Below, in pieces: positions 58,115 through 64,000 of a stretch of 64,000 bases of DNA. The translations under genes were made by a program, and so were the position numbers. Under the pieces are notes generated by a model that was not told the DNA's origin, did not search any database, and saw only the letters and a program-made list of their open reading frames with translations. Numbering within the stretch: the first letter of the stretch is position 1; every line of letters starts with the position of its first letter. Source of the DNA: Heracleum sosnowskyi (taxonomy: Eukaryota > Streptophyta > Magnoliopsida > Apiales > Apiaceae); contig CM061243.1 of the NCBI GenBank assembly GCA_030848705.1, positions 111,624,674 through 111,688,673 on the forward strand. Reading direction: 5' to 3'.

Positions 58115-60343
58115 TTACTTTTGTTGCTCAGCAGCTTCAGCTTCCAATTGCTTCTCTAGCAAATCATCATATACCTTCTTTTTCCTTATTTCTTCTTTTC
58201 TTTTTATGTCTATGATGGCTTCTTGAATTTCTTCTCTTGCAATCAGTTCTTCGATGAGAGGTGAGCCTTCCAAGTCATCAATTGCAGCTTTGAGTGCACT
58301 TTCTACATATGAGTCCAGAAACTCCATCCTTATTTTGCTTTGGCCTCCATGTGAGTTTTTGTACTCCACAATGTAAGGATTTTGTTTGACCCTGCACATC
58401 CCTTTCTGCCTTAGCTCCTTAGCCCTCTCTTCCATCTCAGCCATTTCTTTCTCTTTCTGTATGTTTTTCTTTTCATTCTCTTTCCTCATGTTTTCTTCAT
58501 AATCAGCATGCATTTTCAAGTACCTGGCAATATCTATCTTCCATGTCCTTTCATCCTTTTCTTCAAAATTCAGTAAGGCATTTATCCTTTCAAGCTCATA
58601 CTTATAGAAATATTGCCAGCTTCCTTGCTTCATTATTCTTTCTCTTCCATCAGTGTATTTGATATCTAGATGATCCAATCTCACTTTGACTTCAAAGATC
58701 CTTTGAGCCCTCAAAAATGCTAGGGCATCTTCATCATAGTCCTCATCTAGTGGAAGCACATTGATGCCAATAACATTTGTGAGTTTTCCAGTCTTCTTTG
58801 TTATCCTTATCCTTTTGGGTACACTCTTGATCTTCAAATGCTTCACAAGAGATACCTTTCTTGAACAAGGAGAATTAGTCTTCAGTGCCACATCACTTGG
58901 AAGTAGCTTCATTCCTTTCCCCTTCATCCACTGTAACACTCCACTAGCTGTGACTTTGTGGAAGTGTTTTCTTGAGATTATTTTAGTGGCTTCATCTTTC
59001 ATCTGTGGCAATTCAGGTTCAGAAGTCATGGATAATGATTTTGGAGGTTCATTGCTAACAGTACCCACCCTAGACTTAGAGTCTTGTGTTGTGGTTAAAG
59101 TACTACTAGCAATGTCCTTGACTTGCTGAATTCCACTCCTAGTTCTCTTCACTGTCTCCTTTGCCCCCTTTGTGTCATCACCATCATCTTTAGATTTCTT
59201 GGAAGATTTGCTCCTGCTGCTGTCACTTGGTCCATCCTTATTACTCCTTGAATGAGATCTCCTCCTGTAGGTTTTCTCCTCATCATCATCCTCCCCATCC
59301 TTCTTCATGTTCTTTTCTTTGATAGATTCAGGCAAAACACCATGAATCAGAAAAGATTGTAGAATGTTAATCATCTCTAATTCCTCTGCTGTCTTGACTC
59401 CTTTCTTTGCTCTCAGCATTTGCAGCACTTGATTGATCTTTGAGTTATTCTTTATTTGCAGATCTTTGGGAATGACTAGTTGGTCAATACTTCTGACTTT
59501 GGATAGACTTTGAAAAATTACTGTCCTTGGCTTGGGTATGACCTCAGGCAGTCTTTGATTTTGGTTCAACTCCAAGTCATTATAAAGACTTTCATTGTTA
59601 GCCCCACTCCTTTCAATCAACTCCAGAATTATTGACACTTCAGTAAACCTCAGTTTCTCTAGAGTTTGAAATGCTAAGTGCCACAAGCAGTTGTCCTTGC
59701 ACACCATGATTATTTCTCTCAGATAAACATCCCTGATTTTCCTTACTGCAACTGTGAAGTACTTGATACCTTCCCTGAGCTTCTTTCTGTACACTTGTGC
59801 ATCTCCTTGAGCATTCTTGTAGGTGGCTTTCAGAAACTCCAGGAATGCCTCATCATGATAGACGTTAGAGTTGGCAACTTCCTGTAGCTTGGCCTCAGTG
59901 ATAAGTGTAGCTTGGGTAGGTTTAGCAATTGGAGTAGGTATAGCAGGTTGAGAGGTTAAGATGTCTTTAGGCATTGTGGATGGATAGAATGTTGTGGTGA
60001 CTGTGCTTTTCTGACCTTGTGCATTGATGACCTCTACAGGGGGAAGATTGATTGGCTTTATTGTCTCTTCAATAAGCTTGCCCTTAAGTTTTGATTGCTT
60101 GGCAGGTGCTCCCCCTTTCTTTTTCACATTGACCTCCTTTCCTTTCTCCCCCTTAGGCTTGGGATCAGACAAGATGTCTTGAGCTTCCCCAGGAATAGGC
60201 AGGTTGAAAGATTTCATCATTGAGGTCATCATTTGTTGCTGCACCAGCAAGATGTTTGTTGTGTTGTTGCCTTGAGCATCTAGCTTGTCATTGAGTTGGC
60301 TTAGAGATGCAGATAGCAATCTATTTTCATCGTTGAGAGAGGC
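58115..60343 (-). CDS. Long extra ORF of a SIRE-like copia element, 5' end cut by a Tekay element
   Basis: About 742 codons are open without a stop; the frame runs on 42 bp into the inserted LTR, so the apparent MTPQICTPGLEG start is LTR-derived and the true N-terminus lies beyond. It stands between pol (not in the window) and the PPT. Visible parts: an N-terminal coiled-coil-like segment (LNDENRLLSASLSQLNDKL), a Pro/Lys-rich linker, a middle domain (VYHDEAFLEFLKATYKNAQG), an acidic DDDEE stretch followed by an R/S-rich KTYRRRSHSRSNKDG, and a C-terminal E/K-rich coiled coil (AEMEERAKELRQKG). No signal peptide, membrane span or catalytic motif is recognised. The SR-like part could bind RNA or act as a nuclear signal (inference). 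Function unknown. Confidence 0.75.
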   Translation of the reverse strand, partial: ASLNDENRLLSASLSQLNDKLDAQGNNTTNILLVQQQMMTSMMKSFNLPIPGEAQDILSDPKPKGEKGKEVNVKKKGGAPAKQSKLKGKLIEETIKPINLPPVEVINAQGQKSTVTTTFYPSTMPKDILTSQPAIPTPIAKPTQATLITEAKLQEVANSNVYHDEAFLEFLKATYKNAQGDAQVYRKKLREGIKYFTVAVRKIRDVYLREIIMVCKDNCLWHLAFQTLEKLRFTEVSIILELIERSGANNESLYNDLELNQNQRLPEVIPKPRTVIFQSLSKVRSIDQLVIPKDLQIKNNSKINQVLQMLRAKKGVKTAEELEMINILQSFLIHGVLPESIKEKNMKKDGEDDDEEKTYRRRSHSRSNKDGPSDSSRSKSSKKSKDDGDDTKGAKETVKRTRSGIQQVKDIASSTLTTTQDSKSRVGTVSNEPPKSLSMTSEPELPQMKDEATKIISRKHFHKVTASGVLQWMKGKGMKLLPSDVALKTNSPCSRKVSLVKHLKIKSVPKRIRITKKTGKLTNVIGINVLPLDEDYDEDALAFLRAQRIFEVKVRLDHLDIKYTDGRERIMKQGSWQYFYKYELERINALLNFEEKDERTWKIDIARYLKMHADYEENMRKENEKKNIQKEKEMAEMEERAKELRQKGMCRVKQNPYIVEYKNSHGGQSKIRMEFLDSYVESALKAAIDDLEGSPLIEELIAREEIQEAIIDIKRKEEIRKKKVYDDLLEKQLEAEAAEQQK

Positions 60344-62320
60344 TGTGACGCCCTCCAAACCCGGGGTACAGATTTGAGGAGTCATCCGACCAACGGAACA
60401 CTATTTGACACATGCATAATATATATAAAGACACAATTACCCCTTGACCAAGACCGCATCCAGATTATGGCAATGAACACAAGCTACTACAATCTTTTAT
60501 TATTACAAACCAGTTTTATCAGAGTTATTACATCACAACTAAAGTTCAAATCTAGACATTAAATCTAGAAAAGCAAAACAACAACTACCCTGCCAATAAC
60601 AGTGACTCGAGGGGCTCTCCTGACTGCTGGTGAACTATCGGTCACGCTATGCCAACTCATACTCTCGCTTCACTGGAATAGGGTTAGAAAACAACAAGCA
60701 AGAGTGAGCCAAAATTGCTCAGCAAACATCAACGAATCATTTCTATCACGGTTGTAAGGATATGAATTTAAGATATCAGAATCAACAATATTTAGCTAAC
60801 ACATGCTTTGTATCAATAATGATTGAAGTAAAGAATTAGAATTTGGCTTATACATTTTATTCAAATCAAAGGTTGTGCTGCTGGCCAGCCACGCATCAAC
60901 CCCGGACTAGCTCATGTCATAGTCCTCTACTGGATCCCAGGCCAATCTGGGCCTTAAGTTATTCCGACCAATTACTGGTCCATTTTTAAAAAAAACACAT
61001 GCCAATTCTATAATAGGGTATAAACAATAACATGCTCAATAAGATAAACTGAATGTATAGTGATTGCAAAAGAGTTTCAACTGTTCAGTATCAAGTGAAG
61101 GTCGAGAAATAATCATGGAGTAATTTCAATGGTACAGTGTACTCATTCAATAAGGGAATCAATATTGGTAATCGTTAATCAATAACCGTAAATGAGTAGT
61201 CAAGATGGAAGTCAAATAATCAAAGGTTGTCAATGATAATCAAAGGATGATAAATAGCAACAATAGGTGGTAAACAATAATCAAGTAAATTGGAAATAAG
61301 GGTTTCCGATGCAGATCAAATCAAAGAATCAAGAATTTCTAAGGAAATGGAATCAGTTGTCCAAATGCGGTTAAAAGATGGATAATTTGAATTGTTCTGG
61401 GGATAACGGTATTCAAGTAATCAAGACAATAATAATTTTATCACAAGTAAAGGCACAGATACTTGCCTGGTCTAAGCTGCTGTCGGATCGACTCTGCTCA
61501 CTCTACTTTCCCCTTTCCCTTGCTCCGGGAACTCGATTCAGATGATGATGAGGTTGGAAGATTCTGAAACTAGATTTTTGGGGCTTTGATTTGAGTATAA
61601 GAACTTCAAATTTGGACTTCAATAACCCTTAGAACGAATTGATTGAAGATCAAGAACACAAAATAATTATTTGGGAATTTCGGATTTTTTGAGTAATTTC
61701 TGAAGAATTGCCAGGGTTATGAAGTCTGATTGGTCATTTTATATTTTTGGAAAAATAATACCCCAAATAACATTTTTGGATCGATATTGATTCGTTAGAT
61801 CGTTTAAAAACCCTAATTAGGTCAAAAACACGTTTTACGAAAAGTAAGGGGTTAAAAAGGTTGATGATTATCCAAATTGATATATATCATTATATAACTA
61901 ATGCTCAAGAATACTAGGGCTATAACAACTTCAATATTGATATAGAACGATAAATCCGTCCCCTTAAGCAATTAGGGTTCGGAACGATTTTTCCTTTTTC
62001 GGATCAAAAATTGAAATTAATTTGCAGAATCAAATAGGTAGGGTTAAATAGAATCCCATAACCCTTTCGATAACGATTCGAATACGAAAGACGAAGAATT
62101 AAAAATGAATGTACGAAATTTCAACGGGCTCTTGAATTATCAAAACGGCTCAAATTTGAAGAAAATTCCAAATGACGAAATTTTTGAAAGGGGCTTCCGA
62201 CTCACCATTTAGCACATAATCACACACTAAATATCATATAATAATATTCCAATATTCCAAAATAAATATTTTAGATTAAATATATCATTTAATCAAATAA
62301 TAAAATTCACGGATATTACA
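60344..62320 (-). mobile_element. 3' LTR of the Tekay-type element
   Basis: TGTGACGCCCTCC...GGATATTACA, 1977 bp, with TGT/ACA termini. LTRs of ~2 kb are usual for Tekay/Del chromoviruses. No ORF. Confidence 0.82.
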
Positions 62321-62335
62321 TCCTTCCCCCCTTAA
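62321..62335 (-). other. Polypurine tract of the Tekay-type element
   Basis: Minus-strand TTAAGGGGGGAAGGA lies directly before the 3' LTR. Confidence 0.85.
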
Positions 62336-62359
62336 TAGGATTCTGTCCTCAGAATCAGA

Positions 62360-64000
62360 TCAAGGAAACAACTGGGGATACTTCTCTAACATCTCACTCT
62401 CTAACTCCCAGGTAGACTCTTCTACTTTAGGATTCCTCCACAAAACTCTCACTAACGCTACTGTCTTATTCCTTAGTACTTTCTCCTTACGATCCACTAT
62501 CTGAATTGGTCGTTCTACATACGATAAATCTGCCTGGACCTCTATTGGTTCATACTCTATTACATGATTCGAATCTGGTCGATACCTCTTAAGCATAGAT
62601 ACATGAAATACATTATGAACGTGCTGCATATGCGGTGGCAATGCCAACTCGTAAGCTACTTCGCCCACTTTCTTCAAAATCTCAAACGGCCCAACATATC
62701 TCGGACTCAACTTCCCTTTCTTTCCAAATCTAACTAATCCTTTCCATGGTGAAACCTTTAGTAACACTTGCTCTCCTTCTTCGAATCCCACATCCTTTCT
62801 GGCTAGATCCGCATACTTCTTCTGTCGGTCTTGAGCTGTTATCAATCTTCTCTGAATCAATTGAACCACTTCTTTTGTTCGTTGTACTAGTTCTGGTCCT
62901 ATCATTTTCCGTTCACCAACTTCTTCCCAATATACTGGAGATCGACACTTTCGTCCATACAAAGCTTCGTACGGTGGCATTCCGATGCTCGCGTGAAAAC
63001 TATTATTATATGAAAATTCCACCAAGGGTAGATGATCGTCCCAACTGCCTTCAAAATCAAGTGCACACGTCCTAAGCATATCTTCAATAGTCTGAATTGT
63101 CCTTTCGCTTTGACCGTCCGTCTGCGGATGATAAGCCGTACTCATTCTCAACTCGGTGCCCAAACACTCTTGAAAACTCCTCCAAAATCTTGAATTGAAT
63201 CGAGGGTCTCTATCAGACACTATCGATACTGGAACTCCATGTCGTACTACGATTTCTTTTATGTACATATGAACTAACTTATCCAGCGAGAATCTCTCGT
63301 TAATCGGAAGAAAATGCGCAGATTTCGTCAATCGATCCACGACAACCCAGATGGCATCATGGTTAGCTTTTGTTCTAGGCAATCCTACTACAAAGTCCAT
63401 CGCAATGTGTTCCCACTTCCATTCGGGAATCTCCAATGGTTGAAGTAATCCACTTGGTCTCTGATGTTCCGCCTTAACTCTTTGACACGTAAAGCATTTA
63501 CTTACCCATTCCGCAATCTCTCTCTTCATATCTGGCCACCAAAAGTTCGTCTTTAGATCTCGATACATCTTCGTACTCCCTGGATGAATTGAATACTTCG
63601 AGTTATGTGCTTCATGCAGAATCTCACTTTTCAGTTCCGTTACGTTAGGTATCCATATCCGAGAAGCAAATCTCAAGATCCCTTTGTCGTCCGGTTGGCT
63701 ACATATTTCCTCACCTGTCATTTTACTCACATCGTCGTTCATAACTTGCTCTTGGCACTTTCGTATCTTCTCCAACAATTCAGGTTGAAACGTCATGGTA
63801 TAAATTATTTCCGTAGCGTCCTTCGGATTAATTACTTCGATTTCCAATTTCTCAAATTCCTTGTATAATTCTTTGGTCATCATTAGTGTATTTAATCTCT
63901 CTTTTCTGCTCAATGCATCTGCTACCACATTTGCCTTGCCGGGATGATAGTTGATAGAAACGTCGTAGTCCTTGATTAGTTCTAACCATCTTCGTTGCCT
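62360..64000 (-). CDS. Pol polyprotein C-terminal part: RNase H end, integrase, chromodomain (partial)
   Basis: The frame is open to the window edge (it enters with RQRRWLELIKDYDVS), so the start is not in view. The RNase H end YHPGKANVVADALSRK is followed by the integrase zinc finger (HEAHNSKYSIHPGSTKMY, CFTCQRVKA). The catalytic core has AMDFVVGLP, VSDRDPRFNSRFW and the QSERTIQTIEDMLR glutamate. The C-terminal region holds GPFEILKKVGEVAYELALP and a chromodomain (VERPIQIVDRKEK, VRVLWRNPKVEESTWELE, MLEKYPQLF). A chromodomain at the integrase C-terminus defines chromoviruses and helps target heterochromatin. Every residue I can check is intact over 546 codons with no stop. It ends 24 bp before the PPT. 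Confidence 0.9.
   Translation of the reverse strand, partial: RQRRWLELIKDYDVSINYHPGKANVVADALSRKERLNTLMMTKELYKEFEKLEIEVINPKDATEIIYTMTFQPELLEKIRKCQEQVMNDDVSKMTGEEICSQPDDKGILRFASRIWIPNVTELKSEILHEAHNSKYSIHPGSTKMYRDLKTNFWWPDMKREIAEWVSKCFTCQRVKAEHQRPSGLLQPLEIPEWKWEHIAMDFVVGLPRTKANHDAIWVVVDRLTKSAHFLPINERFSLDKLVHMYIKEIVVRHGVPVSIVSDRDPRFNSRFWRSFQECLGTELRMSTAYHPQTDGQSERTIQTIEDMLRTCALDFEGSWDDHLPLVEFSYNNSFHASIGMPPYEALYGRKCRSPVYWEEVGERKMIGPELVQRTKEVVQLIQRRLITAQDRQKKYADLARKDVGFEEGEQVLLKVSPWKGLVRFGKKGKLSPRYVGPFEILKKVGEVAYELALPPHMQHVHNVFHVSMLKRYRPDSNHVIEYEPIEVQADLSYVERPIQIVDRKEKVLRNKTVALVRVLWRNPKVEESTWELESEMLEKYPQLFP

Larger units (their letters stand above)
60344..64000 (-). mobile_element. Tekay-type chromovirus (gypsy), 3' part
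   Basis: A 1977-bp LTR, PPT and the RNase H-integrase-chromodomain part of pol are present. The element continues past the window's right edge. It inserted into the extra ORF of the SIRE-like element; the left flank is GAGGC (60339-60343). The second TSD copy is off the window. Confidence 0.85.

Noticed and set aside
58115..60385. Calling the long minus-strand ORF a host gene
   Set aside because: It lies between a PPT/LTR and an inserted Tekay LTR, and its apparent N-terminus is LTR sequence.

Overview
This is a transposon-dense plant nuclear window holding one recognisable host gene. The host gene is split by six GT-AG introns, and LTR retrotransposons of several plant lineages, Helitrons and MITEs fill most of the rest. 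A eudicot is clear from these features; an asterid, possibly Apiaceae, is only my impression.

The host gene (37472-39775, + strand) encodes a plastid beta-carotene 3-hydroxylase (non-haem di-iron, BCH/CHYB type). It has seven exons, 306 codons, all introns in phase 0 and all ten metal-ligand histidines.

Layout: (1) 1-5945: the right-end LTR of a copia element lying off the window, the 3' end of another copia element with a 1764-bp LTR (982-2745), and two copies of one ~610-bp hAT-type MITE in opposite orientation, each with 8-bp target-site duplications (TSDs). (2) 5946-9520: AT-rich Helitron-derived DNA with a ~130-bp tandem repeat. (3) 9521-36231: a three-level nest. A SIRE-like copia element is split by an Athila-type gypsy element (11205-27167), which is itself split by an intact Tork-like copia element (13623-18349). 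LTR divergence falls from outer to inner, as the nesting requires. (4) 36232-37051: Helitron remnants that run up to the BCH promoter. (5) 37052-40273: BCH and flanks. (6) 40274-42814: two more Helitrons in opposite orientation, the first holding a tandem dimer of a fold-back MITE. (7) 43796-51503: a Tat-type gypsy element with perfect CCGGG TSDs. Its polyprotein has lost most of reverse transcriptase and carries several stops and frameshifts, and its 3' UTR holds a ~900-bp GAGGTCGAAAA-type array. (8) 51504-56734: degenerate tandem-repeat DNA interrupted by a 2.2-kb Helitron with a textbook 3' hairpin. (9) 56735-60343: the 3' part of another SIRE-like copia element with a long open ORF of unknown function. 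(10) 60344-64000: the 3' half of a Tekay-type chromovirus inserted into that ORF.

The retroelement genes do not form a host pathway. Each element carries gag, protease, integrase, RT and RNase H for its own copying, and the SIRE-like and Athila elements also carry an extra ORF after pol. The most notable points are the age-ordered nest, the uninterrupted extra ORF at 58115-60343, the different short motif array in each SIRE-like LTR, a GC-rich cassette repeated in Athila's LTRs, UTR and gag, and a set of terminus-defined Helitrons sharing one repeat family.
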